Positions 29,644 to 39,614 of a DNA stretch of 64,000 nucleotides are shown here, in pieces (position 1 is the stretch's first letter; every line of letters begins with the position of its first letter). The notes beneath the pieces are model-generated. The model saw only the letters and a list, made by a program, of their open reading frames with translations. It was not told the origin of the DNA and did not search any database. The stretch spans positions 434,001 through 498,000 of the forward strand of contig NZ_LNRF01000001.1 in NCBI RefSeq assembly GCF_001557875.1. Direction: 5' to 3'. Both the position numbers and the translations under genes were made by a program. This DNA comes from Vibrio splendidus (lineage in GTDB: Bacteria; Pseudomonadota; Gammaproteobacteria; Enterobacterales; Vibrionaceae).

Positions 29644-29673
29644 AAGGCCAACGTTTATACGCTGGCCTTTTTT
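29644..29673 (+). terminator. Intrinsic terminator after GSS-type gene
   Basis: AAGGCCA / TGGCCTT stem with inner CG/CG pair and one mismatch, then a T run. Confidence 0.88.
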
Positions 29674-29728
29674 ATGATTCTTTACAGGTTAGCGCCAAGT
29701 TGGATAAGTGACTCAGCTTGTCGTTGCG

Positions 29729-30109
29729 TTACGCTGGAACCTTAAAACAAGAATCTTGATTGCTGTATTTTGGTACGAAGCACAATTTGTCTGCCGACAT
29801 CTTTAAGCCGTTTTGCATCTGGATATGTGTTACCGCCCAGATCACGCAGCCGTGAGGCAAATTGAATAGCGAGCGAGTTTGCGTGAATAACACGCCGTCA
29901 TCATAGGCCGGTGTAATGTTCGTCGCTTTACCTTGCCACGCTTTATGAGTGGTTTGCACATCAATATTTGGAACAATCAATGAGAGCATTTCTGGCTCAA
30001 CGTCCTTTACGACTTTCAAGCAGATACGACACCCATCGTAGTATTGTTCTATCCAGATTTTATGTGGAATAGCGTGATCATCCCAACCCAGTTGTAAGAT
30101 ATGTTCCAT
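29729..30109 (-). CDS. Hypothetical protein, 126 residues
   Basis: I do not recognise a family. The protein is soluble, has no signal peptide and begins MEHILQLGWDDHAIPHKIWIEQ. It contains Cys in GCRICLK, PHGCVIW, KLCFV and DSCF. AAGGACAAAG about 8 bases before ATG 30109 is a convincing ribosome binding site. It lies 64 bases downstream of the GH3 lipoprotein gene on the same strand and is probably co-transcribed, so it may belong to the uronate regulon. Aromatic-rich segments (WIEQYY, WQGK) could suit a beta-structured ligand-binding fold; that is a guess. Confidence 0.65.
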   Translation of the reverse strand: MEHILQLGWDDHAIPHKIWIEQYYDGCRICLKVVKDVEPEMLSLIVPNIDVQTTHKAWQGKATNITPAYDDGVLFTQTRSLFNLPHGCVIWAVTHIQMQNGLKMSADKLCFVPKYSNQDSCFKVPA

Positions 30110-30173
30110 GACTTTGTCCTTGGTATCTAAGAAGGAAAGGCAGTGCTCAACACTGCCTGAATTAGCTCAAATA

Positions 30174-32222
30174 TTATTCGTAACTTAAACCATGTCCGAA
30201 CGGGTAAAGGGTGTCGGCTTGATCATACCCAGGGTAGTCTGAGTCTTGGTTTTGAATGGCTTGGGCACTGTTCGCTAAAGCAAATGGCAGTTTTCCTTGA
30301 GGAGCAAAGTTGCCTGAAAGTACTTCCATTAGGTTGCTGTCCGAGACACCAAATGTGGCGATCACGGCACCGGCTTGCTTAAGATTACTTTGATCGTCTA
30401 GCACGAAGGGTTGTCTAAAGTTGATGGACAATACCGTTTTGTCAGCGCCCACTTCGTTCATAACGGCTTTAATGTCGCTTAGGCTTGGTTCAATATGCCA
30501 AGATGCAGCTGTAGCCATTTCACTGAACGCAAGAATATCGAGTTCATCTGGGTTCGCGCCACCAAAGATAAGATCAGGATCTGAGCCTTCGTTAGATACG
30601 CGAACACGAATAACCGCATAGTCCGTATCGGCTGGTACTGGTGGACGCGTTTCTCCCGCTTCGTAATCTCCAGACGTCACGGTAAAGTTGTACTTGTCGT
30701 CTCCTGCAATGTTTTCGTCCATTCCCATGACATACAGAGCAACAGGATTTTGTGCGGTTGATTCAGCTAAAGGTAAAGTCTTATTGGTATTTTGAAGTAA
30801 GATGACAGACTTTTTCTGTGCGTAATCAGCGCGTTCTTGGTACTTATCGTTGCCTAAAATCTCTTGGGCTTTTTTCTCATCAACGTAAGTGTTTTCGAAA
30901 AGGCCAAGCTTGAATTGTTCTTCAAGTAAGCGTGTGACTGATAGGTCTACACGCTCTTCGGTGATCAGATCTTTTTCCACGAGTTTCACGATGACTTCTT
31001 TATCATGGAAACCTGAAAGAACATCGACTCCAGCTTCGACCGCCATGGCAACCTGCTCATCAATCGTTTTGTGTTCCACACCCCATGCACGATCGCCAAT
31101 AATGCCGGTATCTGAGTTCACGTTACCTGTGTAGCCCAATTCGTCTCTGAGAAGGTCAGTAACAATGCCTTTTGAGAAGGACATGCCAACATCGTTTGGC
31201 ATCCACTTTTGATCTACAGGGATGCCGTAGTAAGGCATGATTGATGAAGCGCCAGCCTCAATCGCGGCAATAAACGGTTTTAGGTGGTAATCAAAATTGT
31301 TCTTTGGGTAGACTTGGTTTTTACCAAAGTCATAGTGTGGGTCACCGCCGTTTTCTTGTGGGCCGCCGCCAGGGAAGTGTTTGATGGTTAGCGCAATACT
31401 GTCTTCGTTGACCTCACCGCCATCCTGCAAGCCTTTGATCAGTGAACGCATAATGTCAGACGCTAAATCGGCATCTTCGGTAAAGGTTTCGTGTACTCGG
31501 TACCAACGAGGCTCTGTCGCCAAATCCATCATGTATCCGTACATACTGCGCAGGCCGATTGAAGACCATTCGTCATTCATGATGCCAGCAAATTCAGTGA
31601 TCAAATCCATGTCCCGAGTGGCTGCTAAACCTGCCTCTTTAGGCCAAGCAGAAAAGGCACCTGAAGAAACGTTGATCCCTGCTTTAGCTGATGGGTCTAT
31701 GTGGTTACGAGCATTGGATTTGAATAGAGCGGGGATACCCATTCGAGTTTGTTCACGCAGTTCTTGAACACTATTCATGAACTGGGCCGCTTCTGTTGGG
31801 GTTATCTGACAGCCTGAACGGCCAGCATCACAATCAGGTGTGTTAGTTGGGGTTTCAACTACGCTGTTACGGAAGATAAAGCGCGTCATTTGGGCATCGG
31901 CAATCATGTCTTGCCCGGCACTGCTAACAAGCCCACCCTCCGCTGAATTTAAGGTGTCAATGAGCATCATGCCGGCTTTCTCATCTAGCGTCATTCGGCT
32001 AACCAAGTCTGCTGCTCGTTCTTCTGGAGATAATCGCCAGTCTTCAAAGGGTTCCAGTTTTCCATTGCCGTTAGAATCTCGGAATTGGTAACCCTCAACG
32101 TTCAATACATCATGAACACGAGAGTGAACTTGGGGTTGCTGGAGGTTATTGTCGCTATCAGATGAGTTGCATCCTGCAAGAAGCAACGCGATTGCTATAG
32201 GTGTCAGGGTAAGACGCTTCAT
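30174..32222 (-). CDS. GH3 family glycoside hydrolase lipoprotein
   Basis: 682 residues from ATG 32222 (MKRLTL), preferred over a GTG two codons earlier because AGGAT lies about 8 bases upstream. A lipoprotein signal ends at LLLAGC. A GH3 N-terminal barrel (about 75-390) carries KHFPGGGPQENGGDPHYDFGK and GNVNSDTGIIGDRAWGV, in which the Asp of NSD is the likely nucleophile. A C-terminal sandwich domain (about 430-680) ends DTLYPFGHGLSYE. The family releases beta-linked monosaccharides. The usual SDW is SDT, and the KHFPGGGPQ pattern marks a subfamily. A UxuR-type palindrome lies 61 bases upstream, tying it to the uronate genes; it may release uronate or glucose from oligosaccharides outside the inner membrane. 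Confidence 0.87.
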   Translation of the reverse strand: MKRLTLTPIAIALLLAGCNSSDSDNNLQQPQVHSRVHDVLNVEGYQFRDSNGNGKLEPFEDWRLSPEERAADLVSRMTLDEKAGMMLIDTLNSAEGGLVSSAGQDMIADAQMTRFIFRNSVVETPTNTPDCDAGRSGCQITPTEAAQFMNSVQELREQTRMGIPALFKSNARNHIDPSAKAGINVSSGAFSAWPKEAGLAATRDMDLITEFAGIMNDEWSSIGLRSMYGYMMDLATEPRWYRVHETFTEDADLASDIMRSLIKGLQDGGEVNEDSIALTIKHFPGGGPQENGGDPHYDFGKNQVYPKNNFDYHLKPFIAAIEAGASSIMPYYGIPVDQKWMPNDVGMSFSKGIVTDLLRDELGYTGNVNSDTGIIGDRAWGVEHKTIDEQVAMAVEAGVDVLSGFHDKEVIVKLVEKDLITEERVDLSVTRLLEEQFKLGLFENTYVDEKKAQEILGNDKYQERADYAQKKSVILLQNTNKTLPLAESTAQNPVALYVMGMDENIAGDDKYNFTVTSGDYEAGETRPPVPADTDYAVIRVRVSNEGSDPDLIFGGANPDELDILAFSEMATAASWHIEPSLSDIKAVMNEVGADKTVLSINFRQPFVLDDQSNLKQAGAVIATFGVSDSNLMEVLSGNFAPQGKLPFALANSAQAIQNQDSDYPGYDQADTLYPFGHGLSYE

Positions 32223-32282
32223 GGTCACGATCCTATTGTTAGTATAATAAGTACATGACCAATTTTAATAATTAACGGATTA

Positions 32283-32294
32283 TTGGTTAACCAA
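32283..32294. promoter_or_regulatory. UxuR-like operator upstream of the GH3 gene
   Basis: TTGGTTAACCAA, a perfect 12-bp palindrome matching the core of E. coli ExuR/UxuR sites (TTGGTATACCAA). It sits 61 bases before the GH3 start. TGACCAA (32256) lies nearby as a further half site. Confidence 0.65.
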
Positions 32295-32491
32295 AATAAA
32301 GCAAACTAAAGATTTGGATCACCATATAAATTTAATTGGTGATTTAATTCAATTTAGTCTTGGAAATATATTGACGACGTTTAAATAACGTAAACTTAGT
32401 TAGAGTTATTCATTTGATATCCAATTAATCTTTCGTTTAATTAGTGGTGTGTTACTTCCATATTTTAAATTTAGAATAAAAAATATATTGC

Positions 32492-32995
32492 CTATTTTAT
32501 AGTTAACAATCTGCGCTGATGTAAACGATAGATAGTGACCATGTTGGTGACAATAAAGGTGATTTCGACAAAGGAGCCGCCAATCGAACCAATCCAAATG
32601 TTATGGCTGGCCCAACAGAAGGAATTGAATAAGATCAAGGACCTCAAGGCGATGCCTTGTCTTGAAAAGAGTGCCCATGTCGCAACGGATGAACCAACAA
32701 CCGTAATAAACTCAAAGAAATGGTTCATGTTGGGCAAAGTCATGCACCACATCAAGCCAATAAAGAACCACATCACTTTGCGCGATTGAGTTTTTATCGA
32801 TACGTAACTGCGAATCGCATTAATAATTACACCTATGGCGGCTACTATGGCACCCATTAATATGAAATGGATACTCATAACAAAACAAAAGATCATCATC
32901 TGGTAGCGAAAACGCATATCATCTTTTTGCCAAAAGGCCATTACACCGATACAAAAAGCCAGGCCGCCAACTCCTTGTGTTATCCAGTTTTCCAT
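32492..32995 (-). CDS. ygjV: YgjV family inner membrane protein
   Basis: 167 residues, about five hydrophobic segments (starts GVGGLAFCIGVMAFWQKDD). Segments FHFILMGAIVAAIGVIINAIRSYVSI, MWFFIGLMWCMTLP and VGSSVATWALF give the characteristic YgjV pattern. Function is not established; in E. coli the gene lies near uxaCA and exuT, so proximity to uronate genes is recurrent. It follows eda copy 2 with a hairpin between and lies upstream of the GH3 gene. It may be transcribed separately. Confidence 0.85.
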   Translation of the reverse strand: MENWITQGVGGLAFCIGVMAFWQKDDMRFRYQMMIFCFVMSIHFILMGAIVAAIGVIINAIRSYVSIKTQSRKVMWFFIGLMWCMTLPNMNHFFEFITVVGSSVATWALFSRQGIALRSLILFNSFCWASHNIWIGSIGGSFVEITFIVTNMVTIYRLHQRRLLTIK

Positions 32996-33074
32996 ATTTA
33001 GCCTTTATTTCTAAGATGCTATAGAACGCGAACAACGATTAATTTTGAGAGAATAATGCTCAACCATAAAATAA

Positions 33075-33090
33075 CCCTCCAAAAGGAGGG
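33075..33090 (-). terminator. Hairpin after KDPG aldolase copy 2
   Basis: CCCTCC-TTTT-GGAGGG on the minus strand followed by a T-rich stretch (TTATTTTA). It is a weak terminator or 3' stabiliser after eda, 36 bases past its stop. Confidence 0.6.
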
Positions 33091-33125
33091 CTAGATATAA
33101 CGTTAAAGGTGTTGTTGCATTAGGT

Positions 33126-33752
33126 TTAATTGACCAACTTAACGGCTTCACGAGTTAAATGAGCCAGCTGTTCCCAATTACCTTCTTCAATTAGCTTCTT
33201 ATCCACCATCCAAGTACCACCACATGCGAGCACTCGAGGTATCGCTAGGTAGTCTTTGATGTTGTTTGGGTTAATGCCACCTGTCGGCATGATCTCAATA
33301 TCCGTGTAAGGCGCAAGAAGTGACTTAACCATGTTGATGCCACCTGATGCTTCTGCTGGGAAGAACTTCAATGTGGTTAAGCCCATTTCTAGAGCGGCTT
33401 CTACTGTACTCGGGTTGTTGACCCCAGGAATGATATCAATACCAATCTCCTGACATGCTCGGACAGTATTTGGATTAAAGCCAGGAGATACTACAAACGT
33501 TGCGCCTGCTTCTTTTGCAGCGATAGCTTGCTCACGGTTTAGTACGGTACCAGCGCCGATCAACATGTTTGGTTGCGATTCACGAAGTAGACGAATTGCT
33601 TCTACAGCAGCTTCAGAGCGGAAAGTGATTTCTGCCGCTGGTAGGCCATTTTCGGCTAAAACTTTACCTAGAGGGATGATGTCTTCTGCCTTATCGATAG
33701 CGATAACAGGAATGACTTTCAGTGCTTTTAGTTGTTCTTTAATACTAGACAT
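33126..33752 (-). CDS. eda: KDPG aldolase, copy 2
   Basis: 208 residues with the same active-site layout as copy 1: Glu41 (PAAEITFRS) and Lys129 (TLKFFPAEASGG). Completes the uronate pathway by splitting KDPG into pyruvate and glyceraldehyde 3-phosphate. It is the last gene of the minus-strand run dctQ - dctM - uxuB - uxaC - kdgK - eda, with a 9-base gap to kdgK. It is about 80 percent identical by eye to the copy at 8798-9427, with differences concentrated in the C-terminal third. Confidence 0.95.
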   Translation of the reverse strand: MSSIKEQLKALKVIPVIAIDKAEDIIPLGKVLAENGLPAAEITFRSEAAVEAIRLLRESQPNMLIGAGTVLNREQAIAAKEAGATFVVSPGFNPNTVRACQEIGIDIIPGVNNPSTVEAALEMGLTTLKFFPAEASGGINMVKSLLAPYTDIEIMPTGGINPNNIKDYLAIPRVLACGGTWMVDKKLIEEGNWEQLAHLTREAVKLVN

Positions 33753-33761
33753 GTGTGGTCC

Positions 33762-34739
33762 TTAAGCGACGCCAAGCGCCGGTTGTGTGAATGCTTTTGG
33801 AATAATAGCGCCGCGATGTTGAATCACCGCGCCAGCCATTGCGTTGCCTCTTTGGCATGCGGTCGCTAAATCTGCGCCTACAAGGTATGCCGATAAGAAG
33901 CCACCATTAAATGAATCTCCAGCGGAGGTGGTGTCCACCACTTGTGCGACAGGTTGGGTTGGCACGGATTGTGGAGCCAAAACCGTACCTGAACCCTGAT
34001 TCGTGGAATCTTGAATTAGACAGCCGTCAGCGCCTAATTTTATGATGCACTTGTTTACGCCTAATGTCTTCAGGCGGTTTATTGTTTGTTCTGGGGAGCT
34101 GTCACCCCAAATCAGCTGTTCATCATCAAACGTTACCAGTGCAACATCAGTGAGTTGATACATGGCTTGGTAAATGTTTTTGACGGTCTGATTGTTGTCT
34201 TGTGGCCATAGCGCTGGGCGGAAGTTACTATCAAAAGCGACTTCAACCCCTTGTGTTTTGAGTTCGACTAACAGATTGAGCAACGAGATACGATCTTCTT
34301 CCGGTAAAATAGCTAAGGTAATGCCACTTAAGAAAACCACGTCTACTTGAGTTAATGCTTGCTTGATCTGTGCGAAACTTGGATGTTGAAGCAGGTATCG
34401 CGCTGCAGATTGGTTGCGCCAGTACAAGAATGTACGCTCACCTTGGTCATCAAGTTGGATTAGGTATAAGCCGGGTGTGCGAGTTTCATCGAGCAGCACT
34501 AAATCCGTCGCAACACCCTCATCTTGCCAGCGAGACAGCATACCTGTACTAATTGGGTCGGTACCAAGAGCAGTGACATAAGAGACTTTAACGTCCCCAA
34601 GGTTTACATTGGCTTCACAGCCACGACTTAGATAAATCGCGGCATTCAGTGTGTCGCCACCGAATGTTTGATGCATTGAGCCAAACGGTTTTCCGTTCAG
34701 CTCAATCATACATTCACCAATAATGGCGATATGTTTCAT
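33762..34739 (-). CDS. kdgK: 2-keto-3-deoxygluconate kinase, copy 2
   Basis: 325 residues, PfkB family. MKHIAIIGECMIELNGKPFGSMHQTFGGDTLNAAIYLSRG opens it and VVDTTSAGDSFNGGFLSAYLVGA carries the catalytic Asp. Makes KDPG from the KDG produced by UxuA. Start ATG 34739 lies 3 bases after the uxaC stop. A paralogue at 9443-10411 shares most motifs but diverges in its middle third, where this copy has a longer insert near NQTVKNIYQAM. Confidence 0.94.
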   Translation of the reverse strand: MKHIAIIGECMIELNGKPFGSMHQTFGGDTLNAAIYLSRGCEANVNLGDVKVSYVTALGTDPISTGMLSRWQDEGVATDLVLLDETRTPGLYLIQLDDQGERTFLYWRNQSAARYLLQHPSFAQIKQALTQVDVVFLSGITLAILPEEDRISLLNLLVELKTQGVEVAFDSNFRPALWPQDNNQTVKNIYQAMYQLTDVALVTFDDEQLIWGDSSPEQTINRLKTLGVNKCIIKLGADGCLIQDSTNQGSGTVLAPQSVPTQPVAQVVDTTSAGDSFNGGFLSAYLVGADLATACQRGNAMAGAVIQHRGAIIPKAFTQPALGVA

Positions 34740-34742
34740 CAG

Positions 34743-36155
34743 TTATGCCCTCTCTTCAAAGTAACGCTTAGCATTACCAAAACAGATGCCTTCAATCATT
34801 GGACCAAGCAGTGACATATCATTTGGTACTTCACCATTTTCAGCCCAGCGGCCAACCATGTCACATAAGATACGGCGGAAATATTCGTGACGAGTGTAAG
34901 AAAGGAAGCTGCGAGAATCGGTCAGCATGCCGACAAACTGGCTAAGCAGGCCAAGTTGAGATAACTGCTCCATTTGGCGTTGCATGCCGTCTTTCTGATC
35001 GTTGAACCACCAACCAGAACCGAACTGAACTTTGCCCGCGATGCCGCCGCCTTGGAAGTTACCAATCATGGTGGCCATCATCTCGTTATCGCGAGGGTTT
35101 AAGCAGTAAAGGATGGTGCGAGGCAACTCGTTGCTTTGATCCATCTCGTCTAACAGGTGAGCCAATTCGAATGCAAACGTCTTATCGCTAATCGAATCAA
35201 ACCCTGCATCTGCGCCTAACAGTTGGAACATACGCGTGTTGTTATTGCGTTGAGCACCAATGTGAAGCTGCATTACCCAACCCATTGCGGCGTAACGCTT
35301 GCCTAACCACACTTGAACCGCTGTTGAAAACTGTGCACATTCTAGTTCTGTGAGCGTTTCGCCATTGCGGCGTCGAGCTAAGAGGGAATCTAAATCTGAT
35401 TCCGATGGAATAGGTGCGTAGCGAACCACTTCAATACCGTGGTCTGCTGCACGGCAACCATGGTCGTTGAAATGCGCTAAGCGGCTGTCTAAAGCACTTA
35501 GTAGATGATGAAAGCGAGTGATCTCAATGTCAGCAACCATACTTAACTTTTGCAGGTAATCAGCAAAGCCATCAAGCTCAATTTTGAACGCTTTATCTGG
35601 GCGCCAGCTCGGTAGAACTTTCACATCAAATGAACTGTCTTGAGCGATCGCTTTATGGTGTTCAAGAGAATCAATCGGATCGTCTGTCGTACCTGCCATC
35701 ACAACGTTCATTTGTTGCATGATGCCGCGAGCACTAAATTCCGGTGTCGCTAATAGCTCGTTGCCTTCATGCCAAATTTGGTCGGCTGTCTCTGGGCCAA
35801 ATAGAGTGCCAGTAATACCAAATGGGCGACGTAGCTCTAAGTGCGTCCAGTGGTAAAGAGGGTTACCTAAGGTTTGAGGGACAGTTTTAGCCCACGCCAT
35901 GAACTTATCATAATCGCTTGCATCTCCGGTGATCAGACGCTCGTCAATTCCTGCTGAACGCATGCCACGCCATTTATAGTGGTCACCTTCAAGCCAAATC
36001 TTAGACATATTTTCGAACTGACGGTCTTGAGCCACTTCTGCCGGGTTTAGGTGGCAGTGATAGTCATAAATCGGCTGGTGGCTTGCGTGTTCATGGTACA
36101 AACGGCGTGCAGTCTCATTCGACAGTAAAAAGTCTTCACATAAGAAATTCTTCAT
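34743..36155 (-). CDS. uxaC: Glucuronate isomerase
   Basis: 470 residues; isomerises D-glucuronate to D-fructuronate and D-galacturonate to D-tagaturonate. The metal-binding motif [15 protein letters not shown] (His33, His35) is near the start; [51 protein letters not shown] is typical of the C-terminal half. It lies between uxuB (12 bases) and kdgK (3 bases) in the uronate operon. No uxaA or uxaB gene is in the window, so glucuronate is the likely main substrate. Confidence 0.95.
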   Translation of the reverse strand: MKNFLCEDFLLSNETARRLYHEHASHQPIYDYHCHLNPAEVAQDRQFENMSKIWLEGDHYKWRGMRSAGIDERLITGDASDYDKFMAWAKTVPQTLGNPLYHWTHLELRRPFGITGTLFGPETADQIWHEGNELLATPEFSARGIMQQMNVVMAGTTDDPIDSLEHHKAIAQDSSFDVKVLPSWRPDKAFKIELDGFADYLQKLSMVADIEITRFHHLLSALDSRLAHFNDHGCRAADHGIEVVRYAPIPSESDLDSLLARRRNGETLTELECAQFSTAVQVWLGKRYAAMGWVMQLHIGAQRNNNTRMFQLLGADAGFDSISDKTFAFELAHLLDEMDQSNELPRTILYCLNPRDNEMMATMIGNFQGGGIAGKVQFGSGWWFNDQKDGMQRQMEQLSQLGLLSQFVGMLTDSRSFLSYTRHEYFRRILCDMVGRWAENGEVPNDMSLLGPMIEGICFGNAKRYFEERA

Positions 36156-36167
36156 TGTTTGTACTCC

Positions 36168-37631
36168 TTATAACGCAGCCACGGTCGCAACAGCACCGTG
36201 TTCAATTAGTGATTGGTACGCTGAACTTACTACATCAATGACCTGCGGGTTTTGGCCTAGCTCAGCAGGGAAAATCGCCTCAACCGCAAGCAATGCGGGA
36301 ACCACAGAAACATTGAGTCCATGCTGGTCGCAGATCTGACGAAGTGTATCTGCCATTGGATCGCGAACATCAATCTCATTGCCTTGCTCGTCAACGCCAG
36401 ATACATAACGCATCCAGCCAGCGATAGCGGTTGCAAGCCACGAGAAATCTGAGCCTTGCTCTAAATGGAATCGTAAGCTGCCACCCATACGTTGAGGGAT
36501 CTTCTGGCTGCCATCCATCGCAATCTGCCAGGTCTTATGCTTCAAGCTTGGGTTAGTGAAACGGTTGATCAGCAAGCTTGCGTAACCTTCTAAATCAGTC
36601 CCTTCAGGCATCGTTAACGACGGCGCTTGTGATTTCATCATCATGTCAAAAGCGGCTTTTCGGTAGCCTGTATCTGTCATGGTGTCGGAAATATGGTCGT
36701 AGCCACCAAGGTATCCAAGGTAAGCAAGGAAAGAGTGACTGCCATTGAGCATGCGCAGCTTCATCTCTTCGTAAGGCACTACATCTTCGACGAACTCTGC
36801 GCCAGCGACATTCCAATCTGGACGACCTGCCACAAAGTTATCTTCAATCACCCATTGGCGGAAGGGTTCACAGGCGATACCACATGGGTCTTCACAACCA
36901 AGCAGTTCTGCAATTTCTGTCAGTGTTTCTTCTGTTGCTGCAGGTACGATGCGGTCAACCATGGTGCATGGGAAGGTGACATTAGTTTCAATCCAATCAC
37001 GTAATTCTGGGTCAAGCAGTTGAGCAAACTCAATGATCGCTGCTTTTGCTACATGACCGTTCTCTTGCACGTTGTCGCAAGACATCACCGTGAATGGTGT
37101 TAAGCCACGTTCGCGGCGAATTTTTAGGGCTTGGACAATATAGCCAAGCGCAGATTTTGGTTGAGTTGGGTTAGCTAGGTCTGCGATGACTAATGGGTTA
37201 TTTTTGTCGAGTTTTCCGGTCGCAGGGTCAGCGCAGTAGCCTTTTTCTGTGATGGTCATAGACACGATAGCGACTTGAGGCTCTGCCATTTTTTCTAATA
37301 CGGTTTTGATGCCGTCTAAGCTTGGATGAAGAGACTCTGTCACTGAGCCGATCACTTTAACGTCTGTGGATTCAGCGCCTTTTTCAGCTACGGTGTAAAG
37401 GTGGTCTTGCGCGCGAAGTGATTCAATTAGGTCTTCGCCGCCGAATAGGTTTATCTCACAAATGCCCCAATCAGTGTTGGTTTTGCTGAGCATTTCATTG
37501 GTGAACAGCGCTTGGTGTGCTCGGTGAAATGCACCGAAGCCAAGGTGCACGATACGGCTTTGGAGTGCTGAACGGTCGTAGTAAGGTCGTAATACAGTGT
37601 TTGGCAGCGTAGAGTTAGCAACAGTCTTCAT
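36168..37631 (-). CDS. uxuB: Fructuronate reductase / D-mannonate oxidoreductase (UxuB)
   Basis: 487 residues of the polyol-specific long-chain dehydrogenase family. The N-terminal Rossmann motif is VHLGFGAFHRAHQALFTNEML. The C-terminal catalytic segment reads EEMKLRMLNGSHSFLAYLGYLGGYDHISD with the catalytic Lys and Asn-Gly-x-His. Reduces D-fructuronate to D-mannonate with NADH, between UxaC and UxuA. Mannitol 2-dehydrogenase is the related alternative; the uronate operon setting makes UxuB much more likely. ATG 37631 is preceded by AAGGAACTG. Confidence 0.92.
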   Translation of the reverse strand: MKTVANSTLPNTVLRPYYDRSALQSRIVHLGFGAFHRAHQALFTNEMLSKTNTDWGICEINLFGGEDLIESLRAQDHLYTVAEKGAESTDVKVIGSVTESLHPSLDGIKTVLEKMAEPQVAIVSMTITEKGYCADPATGKLDKNNPLVIADLANPTQPKSALGYIVQALKIRRERGLTPFTVMSCDNVQENGHVAKAAIIEFAQLLDPELRDWIETNVTFPCTMVDRIVPAATEETLTEIAELLGCEDPCGIACEPFRQWVIEDNFVAGRPDWNVAGAEFVEDVVPYEEMKLRMLNGSHSFLAYLGYLGGYDHISDTMTDTGYRKAAFDMMMKSQAPSLTMPEGTDLEGYASLLINRFTNPSLKHKTWQIAMDGSQKIPQRMGGSLRFHLEQGSDFSWLATAIAGWMRYVSGVDEQGNEIDVRDPMADTLRQICDQHGLNVSVVPALLAVEAIFPAELGQNPQVIDVVSSAYQSLIEHGAVATVAAL

Positions 37632-37727
37632 TATTCAGTTCCTTTTCCCGCCAGCGAACCAGCGGGATTTTATTATTTGATAAAGCGTTTGAGTGTTTAG
37701 CAGTCTTAGAATCTATCTGTGACCAAA

Positions 37728-39035
37728 TTACGAACCGTAGCCCAGTACCAATTCAGGTAGGAACAAGCTCAGCTCAGGGATAAAAGTAACGGCCATTAGG
37801 GCTGCAATCAGTGCTGCATAGAATGGCAGCAAAGGTTTGATGACTTTGTCGATGGCAATGTTGGCAACCGAACAACCAATGAACAGAGCACTACCCACTG
37901 GCGGCGTACAGATACCGATAGCAAGGTTGAAAGTCATCATGATGCCGAAGTGCACAGGGTCGATGCCTAGGTCTAGCGCGATTGGTAAGAAGATTGGTGT
38001 GAAGATCAGTACCGCTGGTGTCATATCCATGAAGATACCCACAATCAGCAGGATGATGTTGATGATCAACAGAATCATTAGCGGGTTATCAGAAACCGCC
38101 AGTAATGCATCAGCAATCATGTAAGGCACATCGGCGTTCGCCATTGCCCAAGACATACCCATTGATGCGCCAACCAGTAATAGAACGATAGATGTTGTTA
38201 CTGCAGACTCAAGGATGATCTTTGGAATATCACCCCATTTCACTTCACGGTAGACAAGCACAGCTAAAACAAACGTGTATACCACAGCAATTGCGGAAGC
38301 CTCAGTTGCAGTAAAGATACCGCCAATGATGCCGCCCATGATGATGCCGATCAGTGCTAAAGAAGGTGCCGCTTTTAGGAAGGTATCCCAAACCATTGAT
38401 AATGAAGGACGCGCTGCCACTGGGTAACCGCGACGTTTCGCGATGATACCCGCCACAATCATGATACTTAATCCCATCAAGATACCTGGGATATAGCCTG
38501 CTAAGAACAGAGCCGCAATTGAAGTACCACCAGAAACCAATGAGAAAACGATCAGCGTGTTACTTGGCGGAATCAATAGACCAGTAGGGCACGAAGTAAT
38601 GTTTACCGCAGCAGAGAAGTTTTCGTCGTAGCCATCTTTCTTTTGCAGAGGAGACATGGTGCCACCAACTGCAGCCGCCGATGCAACCGCTGAGCCTGAG
38701 ATAGAACCAAACATCATGTTTGCCATCACGTTTACGTGTGCCAATGAACCCGGTAGACGGCCACCCAACACTTTTGCAAAGTTGATCAAACGCAGTGCTA
38801 TGCCGCCTTGGTTCATGATGTTGCCCGCCAAAATGAAGAACGGGATTGCCAGTAGAGCAAAGTTATCAAGGCCAGCGGCCATACGTTGAGCAACTACAGC
38901 GATTGCAGGCTCAAGCGGTAAGCTCATCAAGATGGTTGCCAGTGACGATAAACCAATCGCAAAAGAGACCGGTACACCGATTGTAAGCAGTACAGCGAAA
39001 CTACCGAATAAGGTCAGTATTACTTGCCATTCCAT
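37728..39035 (-). CDS. TRAP transporter large permease (DctM family)
   Basis: 435 residues with about twelve hydrophobic segments. LTIGVPVSFAIGLSSLATILMSLPLEPAIAVVAQRMAAGLDNFALLAIPFFILAGNIMNQGG and MFGSISGSAVASAAAVGGTM are hallmarks of the ion-coupled large subunit. MTPAVLIFTPIFLPIALDLGIDPVHFGIMMTFNLAIGICTPPVGSALF marks the second half. With the small subunit (15-base gap) and divergent DctP it forms a tripartite system, probably for glucuronate/galacturonate uptake. 96 bases separate it from uxuB, with only an imperfect hairpin (CCCGC/GCGGG), so read-through is likely. Confidence 0.94.
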   Translation of the reverse strand: MEWQVILTLFGSFAVLLTIGVPVSFAIGLSSLATILMSLPLEPAIAVVAQRMAAGLDNFALLAIPFFILAGNIMNQGGIALRLINFAKVLGGRLPGSLAHVNVMANMMFGSISGSAVASAAAVGGTMSPLQKKDGYDENFSAAVNITSCPTGLLIPPSNTLIVFSLVSGGTSIAALFLAGYIPGILMGLSIMIVAGIIAKRRGYPVAARPSLSMVWDTFLKAAPSLALIGIIMGGIIGGIFTATEASAIAVVYTFVLAVLVYREVKWGDIPKIILESAVTTSIVLLLVGASMGMSWAMANADVPYMIADALLAVSDNPLMILLIINIILLIVGIFMDMTPAVLIFTPIFLPIALDLGIDPVHFGIMMTFNLAIGICTPPVGSALFIGCSVANIAIDKVIKPLLPFYAALIAALMAVTFIPELSLFLPELVLGYGS

Positions 39036-39050
39036 TGTGAAATCCTTCTA

Positions 39051-39563
39051 TCAATCAAGTTGTGAGTCGGTGATCAAATCGTCACCTGACATTAATTGTT
39101 TAACGCGTTCGTAGGTAAATACGACGGAGTAAAAAATCATCAAAGCGCCACTAATCGGTAAGCAGAAGTAGATGTAGCCCATTTCTAAACCTAGAGCGGG
39201 AGTCAGCTGTCCCATCGCAAGCGTTTTAGCAGCAAGTTGGCTTCCACCGTGTACCAGAACGATATAAGAGAAAGAAGCGATGGCTATTTGGATAACGATT
39301 TCGTTGATTAATTTGCGTTTGCCAGTCAGCTTCATCGTAAGCAGGTCGATGGCAAGGTGGCGTTTCAGACCCGTAGTGTAAGCAGCACCAATTAAGGCTA
39401 CCCACATAAAGAGATAACGCGCGAGCTCGTCGGTAACAGTACTTGGTTTGCCAATAACATAGCGGGATAAGACCTGCCATATCACACACAGTACTAAGAA
39501 AGACGATAGAGACACTGTAAAGGCGGCCAACCCTCTATTTATGTAACTGACCAATTTATTCAT
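39051..39563 (-). CDS. TRAP transporter small permease (DctQ family)
   Basis: 170 residues with four hydrophobic segments. The motif VIGKPSTVTDELARYLFMWVALIGAAY is diagnostic of DctQ. Works with the adjacent large subunit in the inner membrane. ATG 39563 follows AAGGAAATAAAC. First gene of the long minus-strand uronate operon; its upstream region carries UxuR-type palindromes. Confidence 0.92.
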   Translation of the reverse strand: MNKLVSYINRGLAAFTVSLSSFLVLCVIWQVLSRYVIGKPSTVTDELARYLFMWVALIGAAYTTGLKRHLAIDLLTMKLTGKRKLINEIVIQIAIASFSYIVLVHGGSQLAAKTLAMGQLTPALGLEMGYIYFCLPISGALMIFYSVVFTYERVKQLMSGDDLITDSQLD

Positions 39564-39602
39564 GTTTATTTCCTTTCAACAAAATTGCGTATCTCATAAC
39601 AA

Positions 39603-39614
39603 TTGGTTTACCAA
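39603..39614. promoter_or_regulatory. UxuR-like operator upstream of the TRAP small subunit
   Basis: TTGGTTTACCAA, both half sites perfect, within AATTGGTTTACCAAT, 40 bases before the dctQ start. Confidence 0.7.
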
